Positions 23,197 through 33,267 of a DNA stretch of 64,000 nucleotides are shown piece after piece (positions within the stretch are counted from its first letter, which is position 1; each line of letters starts with the position of its first letter). Both the position numbers and the translations under genes were made by a program. The stretch spans positions 62,001 through 126,000 of the forward strand of contig PDUO01000078.1 in NCBI GenBank assembly GCA_003008705.1, written 5' to 3'. This stretch comes from Pezicula radicicola. Taxonomy: Eukaryota > Ascomycota > Leotiomycetes > Helotiales > Dermateaceae. The notes beneath the pieces were generated by a model. It saw nothing but the letters and a program-made list of their open reading frames with translations. It was not told the origin of the DNA and ran no database searches.

Positions 23197-25140
23197 ATGT
23201 CTACCACAAGCCAACTCTTTCGCGGCGAGCCTATTGCCTCTCTCCACTCGAGCAAGAGCCTCCATCTCACTCGCGACGAGATTACTCGGCTACAACAGTT
23301 CATGGCCCTGCCGGCCTTCAAATCATACGCAGCAGGCGCTCGTCGACTGAAGCCAAAGATGCTGTCTAAATGCCCGCTCTTTGGTTCGTCAGAATCCGGC
23401 CATGGTGACGTGCTAGCTGAGTATATGGGTTGGGCTGCGGCATTTCCAATCCGTACTCACTCGGGAGCAACTGTGAGGGAAATTATCTTGCCCAAGTTGT
23501 GGCACAAGATGGATGCACTTTGGCCCCTGGACACCTTCATTTCTCCTCAACTTCACTCTCCCGGGGAATCGCATACAGTAAATGTTCCATCGAAAGATTC
23601 CCTTCCTCGACTTCATTCTCCCGGAGATTTGCACCCAATGTATGTTGAGCCAAAGTGTTCACCGTCACCACCATTCAGCCAGCCGAAGCACGTGCCCAGT
23701 CGTCCGGCGAAATACGACGACATATTTTTATATTCGTCTAAATTCTGGCGCATTATTCTTCCAATTCTCATATATCTCCTTCTTCATGGGATCCTCAGCT
23801 TCGGCGTTGCAACACTGAGAACATATGCGACAAATGTCATATCATTCAAATCCGACTCCGACGGACTCTTGAGGCCTCGTCTAAGCTGTCTCGCAGAAGC
23901 TGTCCGAGTAATAGTGAGAGACATTTTCCGAATGGCAACTATCAGCCTCGGTTTCTTCGCATTGCATACCTGGACCATGGTACATACCATTGTGCCATGT
24001 ATCTTAACCAGCGGTATATATGTGGTAGGCAAGTACATCAGTCTGCCAGACTGCGTTCTACACACAATCGGTCAAAGTGTAAAACCGCTCTATTCATCCT
24101 CTCTACACAGAGCCACCACTTCCAAGCTGGTCTCCACACCTACCTCACCAACCGATACTCCTTTTCCGCTAAACAGCAGGTTCATTCCGCCTGATGTTTC
24201 ACTCCACCAAAGTCTTAACATTTCATCACTATCTGAGTCGGATACCACTCACGTTCTACAAGCTGCTTCAGTCGTTAGTAGTCCTATCCTGTTACCAATA
24301 CCCGGATCTCAAATCAGTTATACACCCCAAGATCGTTGTTTGCCTTTCATACTTATCATCATTGTTATCATATGTGTATTATTGGGCCTATGTATTCACG
24401 CTCGAACGATCATATCCCGTTTCTACCTTTCACATCAACGGAAAATCAAGTTCTACCTCTTCATACCGTATCTCTTCTTCCACAGCTTCTGTGCACTTGT
24501 ACGGCTCTTCTTCTACGGCTTCTTCGTTCTTGTACGACTCGTCTTGACTCTTCTATTTATCTACATTCCTAGTTTCTCGCGTCGTCTTCAAATGGCATAT
24601 CTGGCGCCGCGAATTGGTCATATCATGCGCAAGGACGAGGTCGCACAGGAACAAGAACAGAAGCAAGAACAAGAAGAACAAGAACAAAACATGAGAGAGA
24701 TGAAGGATGGGTCGGAGATGAGAAAACAAGAAGTGCTGAAAGAGAATGAGGAAAAGGAGGAGGAGAATGATATAGATGTACCCATCTTATCTATGTCATC
24801 TAAGGATCTGGATCCCAAGGTACCTGCAATCCCACCCAAATCACCTGGACGCAGTGTACCCGAGTATGCATCAAAGGCGACATCTTCATCATTATCTTCA
24901 GCAAAATTCTCTCTAGCAGAGCCGGGAGAGCAAGCAAAAGCAGCAGAGGAAGAAGTTAGTCAGAAGTATAAAGGCTCGTACGCAGTAGCAGACACAGATC
25001 CGGAAGATGATCTGAGTGATCTAAAAGAAGAGATTGACATTGAAGCTGTGAGGGAACTATTTGAACGGGGCCAAAAATATGAGGAGATGGGGGATATTTT
25101 GGGAACTATTGAGGAGGGTATTGATGAGTTAGATGGATAA
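23197..25140 (+). CDS. Multi-pass membrane protein of unknown function, 647 residues
   Basis: A single exon from ATG 23197 to TAA. The cytosol-like N-terminus has an imperfect internal duplication around residues 119-146, built on a Leu-His-Ser-Pro-Gly motif. Hydrophobic segments lie at about residues 184-207, 246-275, 382-403 and 419-457, so four or more membrane passes are likely. Between passes 2 and 3 is a Ser/Thr-rich loop. The C-terminus is a long Glu/Gln/Lys-rich coiled coil (480-530), then a Pro/Ser-rich stretch and an acidic tail. I do not recognise the family. The uninterrupted frame next to decayed DNA argues that it is a live gene. An 8-bp tandem repeat lies just upstream of the start. 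Confidence 0.75.
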   Translation: MSTTSQLFRGEPIASLHSSKSLHLTRDEITRLQQFMALPAFKSYAAGARRLKPKMLSKCPLFGSSESGHGDVLAEYMGWAAAFPIRTHSGATVREIILPKLWHKMDALWPLDTFISPQLHSPGESHTVNVPSKDSLPRLHSPGDLHPMYVEPKCSPSPPFSQPKHVPSRPAKYDDIFLYSSKFWRIILPILIYLLLHGILSFGVATLRTYATNVISFKSDSDGLLRPRLSCLAEAVRVIVRDIFRMATISLGFFALHTWTMVHTIVPCILTSGIYVVGKYISLPDCVLHTIGQSVKPLYSSSLHRATTSKLVSTPTSPTDTPFPLNSRFIPPDVSLHQSLNISSLSESDTTHVLQAASVVSSPILLPIPGSQISYTPQDRCLPFILIIIVIICVLLGLCIHARTIISRFYLSHQRKIKFYLFIPYLFFHSFCALVRLFFYGFFVLVRLVLTLLFIYIPSFSRRLQMAYLAPRIGHIMRKDEVAQEQEQKQEQEEQEQNMREMKDGSEMRKQEVLKENEEKEEENDIDVPILSMSSKDLDPKVPAIPPKSPGRSVPEYASKATSSSLSSAKFSLAEPGEQAKAAEEEVSQKYKGSYAVADTDPEDDLSDLKEEIDIEAVRELFERGQKYEEMGDILGTIEEGIDELDG

Positions 25141-26357
25141 GTGATTAACTACTAGGATCCTCTGCAGCTTTTAACCAAGTGGGGAGGACTAGAGCCTCTT
25201 GGCTGTGGAATGTAGTAGGACAGAAAGATAGGAAGTGTTTTGATAATAATAGGATTAATAACTCTTACCTCGCTATTATCAAGCTGAAAGGCATTTAAGA
25301 GCGTACTAATCTTTACACTTGGATCAACTAGTGTAATATTCTCCTTTACAATCTTCTGAACCTCCTTTTGGTATACTTTTAGAGAGTTCGTCCTAGATCC
25401 ACGCTCGGCATTATTAAACTCGGGCAGTATTAAAAACTTCTACTAGCTACATAAGCCAGCCAGTGTATAGATCCAGTAGAAACCTATACTCAATAGCAGC
25501 TTGTCGACAGCTCCTAGTCAACGACTCCCATCGTCGTTAAGATCAAAGTGAGAGATGAATGATGGTGAGAGAGCAAGTCCGTTCACACGCTCTGGCAGGT
25601 CTTGGATGTCGTGACAGGAGGGAAGGGCAGGATGTTGAGGTTGTCGGATGCTAAGAGCACTATCAAATGCGGCAGGACTAGTTCATCAATGGCCTGAGCT
25701 ATATTATCAACGAAATGATTGTAGGAAAGAAGTTTGGCCAGAGACTTGGTTTGCTACGACCTCCCTTGTGCTTGTGCCTGTGTCTATACTTGTCAACCTT
25801 TGCTTCCCACCACCGCTACCGCGCGGAGCCATGTCCAGCCGGGCACGCAAGTTACCTAATATACTTCGATGGAAGCGCACGCTATCTCTTCGTCTTCAAG
25901 TTGTTCAATCCACGTCACGATATCTCCTCTTAACGCGGCGCGAGCTTTGTCAAAGGGCGTTATATCTGGAGGTTCTAGCCTTCTTAAGTTGCAGAGTGGT
26001 CTTATCTTTAGGATCTACACATTGTCCCCACACACACTAGGTTATATCAGCATCAAATCATACAGATAGTGAGAAAGCTCCTAAAGTTACAGCAGTAGTC
26101 AATTTACTACTCTTTGCAGCTTGATTGGCCAATTTCAGACTCGATCTCCCGTTCGCCTGCTGAAAACACCTCTTTGAACTATCTTTGTCAGCAAAGTTCT
26201 TAATCCATCGGTAACCATCCTCTTAGTATGTGTAAAGCTGTATGCATTGCAACAGTCTTTCCATATCCTTCCCTGTATCTAGAGCCATAAGTAGGAGGGC
26301 AAACAACCAAAAGTATCAGATGTAAGATTACATAAATTTGGTAGTGTGGCCTGTGTG
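25141..26357. other. Decayed DNA, no supported gene
   Basis: Overlapping short frames lie at 25648-26069. The minus strand there has a run with Lys-Ala-Arg-Ala-Ala-Leu-Arg-Gly-Asp-Ile composition that could be a remnant of a helical repeat protein, but it is broken and too short to name. Confidence 0.35.
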
Positions 26358-28090
26358 TCAAGATGGGCTACCTTCTTCGCCAAACATAACCTCATCAATA
26401 GCTTCCAAGCCCTCCAGGAGATCAAAGCCCTTCCTTAAGGCAAGATTAATCTTCATCTTCGTAATCTCATCCCTTTCATTCGCAATTCCATCCTTTCCAA
26501 TCCCGAGTCTCGCGACCCTCTCTTCTCGTTTGGAATACATCTTGTCGATGACCTCTTTCATCATGCTCTTGGTTGCTTCCGCTTGCCTGAATCGCTTTGG
26601 CTTTGGCTTTGGCTCTGCAGATGAAGATGCCTCTGGTTTTGGATTTTGAACTTCAGAGACTTCTGCTTCTGTGTCTACTTCTGCTTCTGCTTCCCTGTCG
26701 TTTTTTTGTATCTGGTTGGTGAGCTTTCGATATTGCCCTATCTTGGCCGGGGCTAGACTTGCATCATCCGTAAAACTTTGCTTCTCGCCCCATAATCGTG
26801 ATCGTGATGGTAACCCCTGAGGTTCAACTTGAACCACTTCAACCTCGTTGGCCTCTGTTTTCATGTCGTTGATGATGGCTTGGTATTGGGCTTTTATGTC
26901 TTCTATGGTTGGTTCTCGCTTCTCCACTTGACGATCCATCGTTGACCGTGGCCTTGACTCTGTTGGAAATATCCCTGGCATTTGGACATGCTCCGGGGTG
27001 AGGTCGGAGTCGGAGTCGGAGTCGGAGTCGGAATCAGAGTCAATAATATCACTTCTCTGTATCCCGAAAAGTCAGTGAAAGGAAGCCTTTCCGAGAAAGA
27101 GGAGGGAGGGGTTGGTTGGAAGAAAGAAGCCCAGGAAAAGCCAAGCACAAAGCGAAAGAAATGGGAAATATTATGTTACTGACCTTGTCCTTGGATTCTC
27201 GAGTAACCAGTCTCGTTACTGGATGCAGTGGATGGGGGGCTACAACAGTCTGTCGTGGTGGTAACAAAGCATTCGGAAGAGGAAGTCGGAGACGGGCATT
27301 TGACTCCTCTTCCTCCGACTGGTAACCATCTTCCAGTCGTTCTGCTTGAATTATGTCTCCGTTTCCATCATCTCCTTGGCTTTCTTCTCCCGTTTCTCCG
27401 ACTTCCATTTGCTGCTGCTGCTGTTCGCCTCCTCGGATTTCATCATTGCCATTACTCCTCTTGGTCCTCAACGTCTCGCCTACCTTCCTCAAGATTCGAT
27501 CCCGCAAAACATCAATCTTTTCTGTGTCCCGTTTCCTCGATCCCGAAGTCTTAGCTATCAAAGTACACCAACGCATTTTCTCTTCCGTGACACCCAATAT
27601 GCCTAGCAATTCAGTAAGAAGATCCTGTTGTTTTCGGTTTCCATTTTTATCCTTCTTATTCTCCTTTTCTTTGGTTCTCAATTTCGTCTCGGTTCTTAAG
27701 TCCGCGGGCTTTTTTATTTCGGGGTGTGAATCGAGGAAGGTATTGAGGAGGGTATTGTAGCTTGTGCCGTTGCTGGAGGATAAGGACCAATTGAGACGAC
27801 ATTGGGCGACGAAGGTTTTAGGGGTATGTTGCCCAAAGAGTAACTATTGTGTGGGTTAGTAAATAGATACATTGAGGGAGTAAAAGAGAGAGACAGAACA
27901 GAAAAGGAGGAGGGGTGAGGAGGAGCAGTAAGGGGGAGGAACGGGAAAGGAGAAACGGGATTACTTGATCAGTAGAGGCATTTCGAGCTTCCTTAGCGCA
28001 GTTGCGACAGCTGGAAATTTGTTGAACAATTTCCTCTTTTGATTCTTCCGACTCAGAAGAGTAAGATGGAAATATCCTTTTCGAAGGCAT
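26358..28090 (-). CDS. Acidic, low-complexity protein in three exons, 494 residues
   Basis: Exons on the minus strand are 28090-27965, 27843-27184 and 27056-26358. The introns (27844-27964, donor gtaatc, and 27057-27183, donor gtcagt, acceptor tacag) both fall in phase 0 and join one continuous frame of 42+220+232 codons. Exon 2 opens with LLFGQHTPKTF, an aromatic/basic segment that looks like a folded N-terminal domain, then a Lys-rich helix with RWCTLI. A poly-Gln run and acidic stretch follow. Exon 3 starts with Ser-Asp repeats coded by a GACTCG-type hexanucleotide, followed by charged helices, Pro-Lys repeats and a final Leu-rich helix. The protein looks nuclear or scaffolding-like, but I do not recognise the family. 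It is transcribed away from the gene at 29456. Confidence 0.7.
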
Positions 28091-28380
28091 GAGCAACAGG
28101 GTGACCGAGCGATTATGGAGTAGATATCAAATGAGAGAGAGGGAGATAGAACACTAAATAGAAAAATAGAGGTTACTTGAATAAGTTAGTATTAAGTAAA
28201 CATTTGATTTACATAAAAGAAAGAGGACTAAAGGAAGATTCTAGTTTGCATACTACATAACTATGTTATACAACAAATAAGAATACTTAAGACCCTCAAT
28301 AGAAAATAAAATATATCTGTAATAGCTAAAAGAAAGACTAGCTTTATAAATAGGCTTTATTCTATAGCTAGGTAAGTCTT

Positions 28381-28512
28381 ATCCCTTTGTGTGGCTCGGG
28401 GCCGACCAACTTGGATATAGGACGTACATAGTAAAATACATATATTTTTTGGTGGTAGAATTCTCTAGGTACCGAATCCTTGCAGGGTCGACCTTGAGGT
28501 ACACAAAGGGAT
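28381..28512. mobile_element. Small foldback/MITE-like element
   Basis: The ends are inverted repeats: ATCCCTTTGTGT at 28381-28392 and its perfect complement at 28501-28512. Similarity continues inward through CTC and GNCGACC for about 27 bp with mismatches. The 132-bp element has no frame. A clear target-site duplication was not seen, so the exact border is uncertain. Confidence 0.55.
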
Positions 28513-28608
28513 AGTAATAGTATACTTTTATATTATTGTTTTTATTATATCTATTAATATATACATAAATATATATTTCTAAACCTCTGTATACTATAAA
28601 ATTTTCTT

Positions 28609-28636
28609 CTCTTTCTTTCTTTCTTTCTTTCTTTCT
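28609..28636. repeat. (TTTC)n microsatellite
   Basis: About seven tandem CTTT/TTTC units in an A/T-rich intergenic stretch. Confidence 0.85.
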
Positions 28637-29455
28637 TCCTTCTTATATTAGCTTACTTTTAACTAGAGGAATAAAAACTAAGTTACTAGAAGTAATATTA
28701 AATACTATAATTAAGTAGGTAATTATTACTTTCCTTAGTTAGTTTCGCTCTTTGTACTAGCTAAGAATATTGAAGAAAGAAATATCAAAGATTAAATAGG
28801 TATAATCTAGAGGTAGTAGTAACATGTAGGTACTAATTAGCGTTTCATTCTGTGCCAGTCTTGCCTCCCACTTAATAGGTAGAAGTAATCAAGCCTATAT
28901 TCATAGTTCTTACTATAATGCTCGCACTTCACTCAATGCGATCCTCGCATGTGGTCAAGGGTTCATATTCTGGGTTCTATTTGATGTAGTAGCTAATCAC
29001 TAAAAATTCACTCAATGAATGTAAAGTTAATAAAAGAAAGAAGCCAAGAAATAAAAATATATAATAAAGGAAATTAACTCTGCTTTCGACCTTACTTTAT
29101 TCTACAAGGGCTATCTTCTTCAAGTATAACAAAGAAGGTACAGTACGAAAACAGCGAAAGCACAAAAAAAGAATTCATCTTTCCTTTTAGCGGTCACTTC
29201 AAAAAATTTAATTCCTTTCAATGCTCTTTGTATCATACACCGTCTGCGGTCTTGCGTACTTACTGATCTGTCGCTTATACGGAGACCAAAGTTGGTAGAC
29301 ATGCGCATACCATTGACAAGATTCCACAACCGGGCGCATGCAAACAAACAAAGCACTTTTAATCTCTCTTTATTTTCTATTCTACCAACATATTTTTGAC
29401 ACCCAACTTTTTGCGCTTCTGCCCCCTCCACAACAACACTCCATCAGCCTCATCA

Positions 29456-31270
29456 ATGTCAGTTCCAGCCTTCAGACCAAAAACTTTCCAAAACCAAATC
29501 TTCGCCCAAGAAACCCAACACAAACGCGCCCAATATGCCCAAGAACTACGAAAGCTACCACCAAACGATAGACTAAACCATCTTCACCGTCTCAAAACAT
29601 ACCATCAATGCCCATGTCCGATCTGTGAGGGCCATCGCTGGCAGCTTCCTCAATCTGAAAGTCCTCCATCAAGTCCTTTCAAGTTGACTGCTGCCGATCT
29701 CGAGAGATTTGAGAGACTCCCGCCGTCTGGGAGGGAAATTCGTCAGAGTTCTGAGCCGGTATTTGCGAGTCGGGATGAGGAGCTGGACAGAAAATGTCGG
29801 AGGCGGAATTCACTCCAGGGCGAAGGCGAATTGGAAGATGAAGATGGTCAATCGCAAAATGGTGAATCGCAAGAAAGTCCAAGTCAATTTAGATTACGCG
29901 ACATCGAGTGGTTCATAAGATGGCACAACCAAATCACCACATTAAAAGAAAATCATCGCAGATACCGAGACCAAGCAGCACAGGCGGTATACAACTGGGT
30001 AGCGACTATCTGGGCTCGAGTACAGCAATTCGAGCGGCTATCTCCTCTCATTCATGATCTATTCCGCATTCTACTTTGGCTGTTGAGACCCGTCTTTGCT
30101 CTCCTCAATTGGGTCTTGGCTATGTTGGTTTATATCTTTATTGCTGTATTCCCAGTCTTATTTGTGGGCTACCTCCTTCTACCTATGGCTTTGTGGTTCC
30201 CATTGATTCCGTACGCCGTGGATCGGTTCATTACTCCTGTGGCTTGTGTTGGACCTTTGGCACACTTCGAGGCTAGCTATGGTCTTGGGTTGTGTCAAAA
30301 GATGACTACTGCCAATGTGACAAGTTCGACCTTGACGCTTGCCGAATTTCTCGAAGATATTGGCAAGGATACAGTGTGGGAGCCAACCTTGGCCCTTAGC
30401 ACACATGTCCAAGAGCTTGGGTCTGAGGTCCGAATACAACGAGCAAAAATTGGTGCGATATCTTCGAAATGGCGATTCTCAGCTGTTGAGGTTGTTGGCG
30501 CAGCGGAATTGGTGCCGCAGCTCTCCCAAATCAACGACATGTTCATCGTACAGGCCAATGAACTTATCGGCTACGGAGTCCAGGTTGGCTACACGCATTT
30601 CCAGATTACTTCAATCCTTGGTTATTTTAAGGATCATCTGCAGCGGAGAGCAAAGACAGATATTGATGAAGCTATGCAAAAAAAATTCTTGAATCTTGCA
30701 AAGCAAGCTGTTAAGAATATCAACAAACTGCTCGAATTAACCAACCATGTTCTTGACCTCTCGATCACAACTACAACCGCTGTCGAATCCGTGCAAGAAA
30801 CACTTCAAAGAGTCGAAAAAGAACTTCTCGAAACATGGATCAGTGATTGCAATAAAGCTCAGCAAGAACACAAACAACTATGGTTCCCGACAAGATACTT
30901 TACGCAACTTACTTTGCCCCGAAAAGTCGAGCAAGACACCGATATACAAGACGCAAAACGAGCCTGCTCTGGTGCAGTGGTCGAACTCGAAGAAGTCAGA
31001 AATGTGCTTACCGACCACCAAAAGATATGGTCTGCTTTTGTTGACTACCTCGAAAGCGCACCGCTTCATGTCGAGGTTGGCATTGGCTTAACTAGGCTCA
31101 TTGAGAACATGCAGCAAATTTTGGAGAAGTGGGTGAGAGATGCTTGTCGTACTAAGGTTATTGCTCATGCGAGACGGACTCGTAATTCTCTGCCGAATGA
31201 GGAGGAGTTCGTGGTCTGCTACCGTACACCACAGTTGCCGAATAAAAAGAAAATACAGACGGAAGGCTGA
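29456..31270 (+). CDS. Membrane-anchored coiled-coil protein of unknown function, 604 residues
   Basis: A single exon. The frame is open from 29396, but the first ATG is at 29456. The N-terminus has a CPCPIC-E-G-H motif (residues 52-60) that could bind a metal. A polar, Ser/Glu-rich region follows. A hydrophobic block at about residues 203-252 forms two or three membrane segments (LLWLLRPVF and VYIFIAVFPVLFVGYLLL). The C-terminal 330 residues are long amphipathic helices, including stretches rich in Gln, Glu, Lys and Thr, as in coiled-coil proteins. Codon use is even, and only the stop at 31268 ends the frame. It is transcribed divergently from the gene ending at 28090. I do not recognise the family; organelle-membrane or septal scaffolds are possible. 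Confidence 0.75.
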   Translation: MSVPAFRPKTFQNQIFAQETQHKRAQYAQELRKLPPNDRLNHLHRLKTYHQCPCPICEGHRWQLPQSESPPSSPFKLTAADLERFERLPPSGREIRQSSEPVFASRDEELDRKCRRRNSLQGEGELEDEDGQSQNGESQESPSQFRLRDIEWFIRWHNQITTLKENHRRYRDQAAQAVYNWVATIWARVQQFERLSPLIHDLFRILLWLLRPVFALLNWVLAMLVYIFIAVFPVLFVGYLLLPMALWFPLIPYAVDRFITPVACVGPLAHFEASYGLGLCQKMTTANVTSSTLTLAEFLEDIGKDTVWEPTLALSTHVQELGSEVRIQRAKIGAISSKWRFSAVEVVGAAELVPQLSQINDMFIVQANELIGYGVQVGYTHFQITSILGYFKDHLQRRAKTDIDEAMQKKFLNLAKQAVKNINKLLELTNHVLDLSITTTTAVESVQETLQRVEKELLETWISDCNKAQQEHKQLWFPTRYFTQLTLPRKVEQDTDIQDAKRACSGAVVELEEVRNVLTDHQKIWSAFVDYLESAPLHVEVGIGLTRLIENMQQILEKWVRDACRTKVIAHARRTRNSLPNEEEFVVCYRTPQLPNKKKIQTEG

Positions 31271-31883
31271 GATCACATTGGACACGCCATTATTGCCTAG
31301 GGGTAGTTACTACTGAATGCGTATGGTTCTGTGCCTACGTTCTTCCAGCTTATTCGTCTCAATTTCCAATTCAATTCTCTATCAATCAATCCTACCTCTC
31401 ACTTTAATTGTAAACCCTGACTTGTGAAAATCTCAAAAGCCACTAGCCTCCTTCACACGTCCCCTCTAACCAACATAATTAACAGCATACCTCGAGTATA
31501 GGCATGCTTATATTAAAAAAAGGTGAGGTGATCTATTGTCGGTAGCTACGTAATTATGTATCAGTCCGGATTTTTCGAGTACATCTTTCTTTGTTTTGCT
31601 GTGTTTTGATATCTATACCTGTGATAGAGGTTCGTAAGCTTCTTTGTCTCTTTGAGTATCAAGGACAAAGAGTCGTCCTAAGACGGATTTGACACCCCCA
31701 TATTATTTTTCTTCCTTCCCAGACTTTTACCACTAAAAAAGTATGTATTTAATCGTGCACGTCTATGGATTCATTGAAATTAATTTGTTTTCTTTAGAAG
31801 TACGGTATCCCCTCCTGAAATGCCCAACTCCTTCCTCAAGCAAAGAGATGAAGAATAATTCCTTTTTCTCATACAACTTCAAT

Positions 31884-31954
31884 ATAATAGCCGGACCCAC
31901 CTCCTACTGCGCTATCGCTTGTAAAGCGCAGTAGGACGAGGGTCCGGCTATTAT
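31884..31954. repeat. Long hairpin with 30-bp arms
   Basis: Arms 31884-31913 and 31925-31954 pair over 30 bases, with mismatches only in a short central patch, around an 11-nt loop. It starts ATAATAGCCGGACCC and its stem contains TCCTACTGCGCT. Its GC content is higher than the surrounding AT-rich DNA. It could be a snap-back remnant of a MITE, or a structured RNA if transcribed. No protein frame uses it. Confidence 0.8.
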
Positions 31955-32376
31955 CTATCTGCATTTCCACTGTGCAAGGACCGATGTCCAATATCTATAG
32001 GAGACAAGATGAACTCGATCAAATTGGATATGTTGACACCGGTGATACCTATGTGTCTAGATACAAGAAAGCGAAGGCTACAAGTGGACATGTTTTTCTG
32101 CTTATGAGGGTCTTTCTCATAGTGCTCTCGTGGACAGAAGAGTAGTTTGCTGTCAACAAGCGATGCCGAGCATATTGCGGCAAAGCAACCGGAGAGGTAG
32201 TATAGCCTACCCTTTCGTTTATCTTTCCATGTACAGTGCTGTACACCTACCATGCAAGGCAAGATTTGGTAGGTTTCGAACTTTCACTATCTCCTAATGC
32301 AGGTACAATGCTAGTACAATGCTGGTACCTACTTCGGCATAGAATCCATTCAAACATCTAAACGTCAATCGGATAA

Positions 32377-32780
32377 GAATCTTCTTCGACAGCAATCACG
32401 AAGAATTCTAGAAATATTTCGTATATGTTGTAACCCGTGGGTACTTGTATTATTGCAGGCAGGTATTATGCAATAACTCGACCTATTAAATATTCTTATA
32501 GTACGACAGCATTAAACAGGAATCTTCTTGGTTGCATATACGAAGAATTCTAGAAACATTCAGTACATATTACTACGGGTACTTGTATTACTACAGGTAC
32601 TATCCAAGAACTCGACCTATTAAATATACTAACGTCATGACGGTATCAAACAGGAATCTTCTTAGTAGCATATACGAAGAATTCTAGAAATATTTTGTAT
32701 GTACAGTACCGCTACGGGTACTTGTATTGCTGCAGGTACTGTGCAGGTACTGTACAGGTAACCCGAACCATTAAAACACT
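32377..32780. repeat. Three tandem copies of a ~134-143-bp unit
   Basis: Copies start at about 32377, 32520 and 32654. Each begins GAATCTTCTT, contains ACGAAGAATTCTAGAAA, then a GGGTACTTGTATT stretch and CTCGACCTATTAAATA (partly lost in the third). The copies differ by substitutions, so the array is not recent. No coding frame runs through it. Confidence 0.75.
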
Positions 32781-33267
32781 TCAACATTTTCAGCTTCAAG
32801 CCGTGTACTGCTACTGTCTTTGATTGGTTAGTAAGTAAACAACTATATGTGCCGAGGGAGGCAATGCAATAATGCAAACAAGTTCCAACAAACATCTCAA
32901 GGAAGCTAGCTCGCTTAAAGTAGCGGTGACAAATCTCACCGGCTACAAGAGATTTTGAAACCCCACATCCTGTTTACTAGCACTAGTAACAACTATGATT
33001 GGTCTTTATTTTTTGAAGAAAACGAGGATTTGATGGAAGGATTCTGATCTTGCTTACAGCTACAGCCGATCTTAGCTGTGAACTTTTCCTTGCACGCTCG
33101 AAGCGTACAAGGTAGACAGACTTATGTAGACATGGTTAACTTAACTTAAGAAGTCAAATCTCCTACTTTCCTTCGAAAAGCACCTTCTCTTATCAGCATC
33201 ACTACTCCACATACTATTATTATCCGGTCCATCTTCCGCCACTGCTATCGACGCGACTTGACACATA

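Larger units (their letters stand above)
28091..29455. other. Divergent intergenic region
   Basis: AT-rich DNA between two oppositely transcribed genes, carrying a small foldback element (28381-28512) and a (TTTC)n run. No gene was seen; a minus-strand frame at 29120-29431 has no support. Confidence 0.5.
31271..33267. other. Intergenic region with hairpin and tandem repeat
   Basis: No gene is supported. It holds a 71-nt hairpin (31884-31954) and a three-copy tandem repeat (32377-32780), described separately. GTACTGTACAGGTAC-like words recur near 32290 and 32710-32760. Confidence 0.5.
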
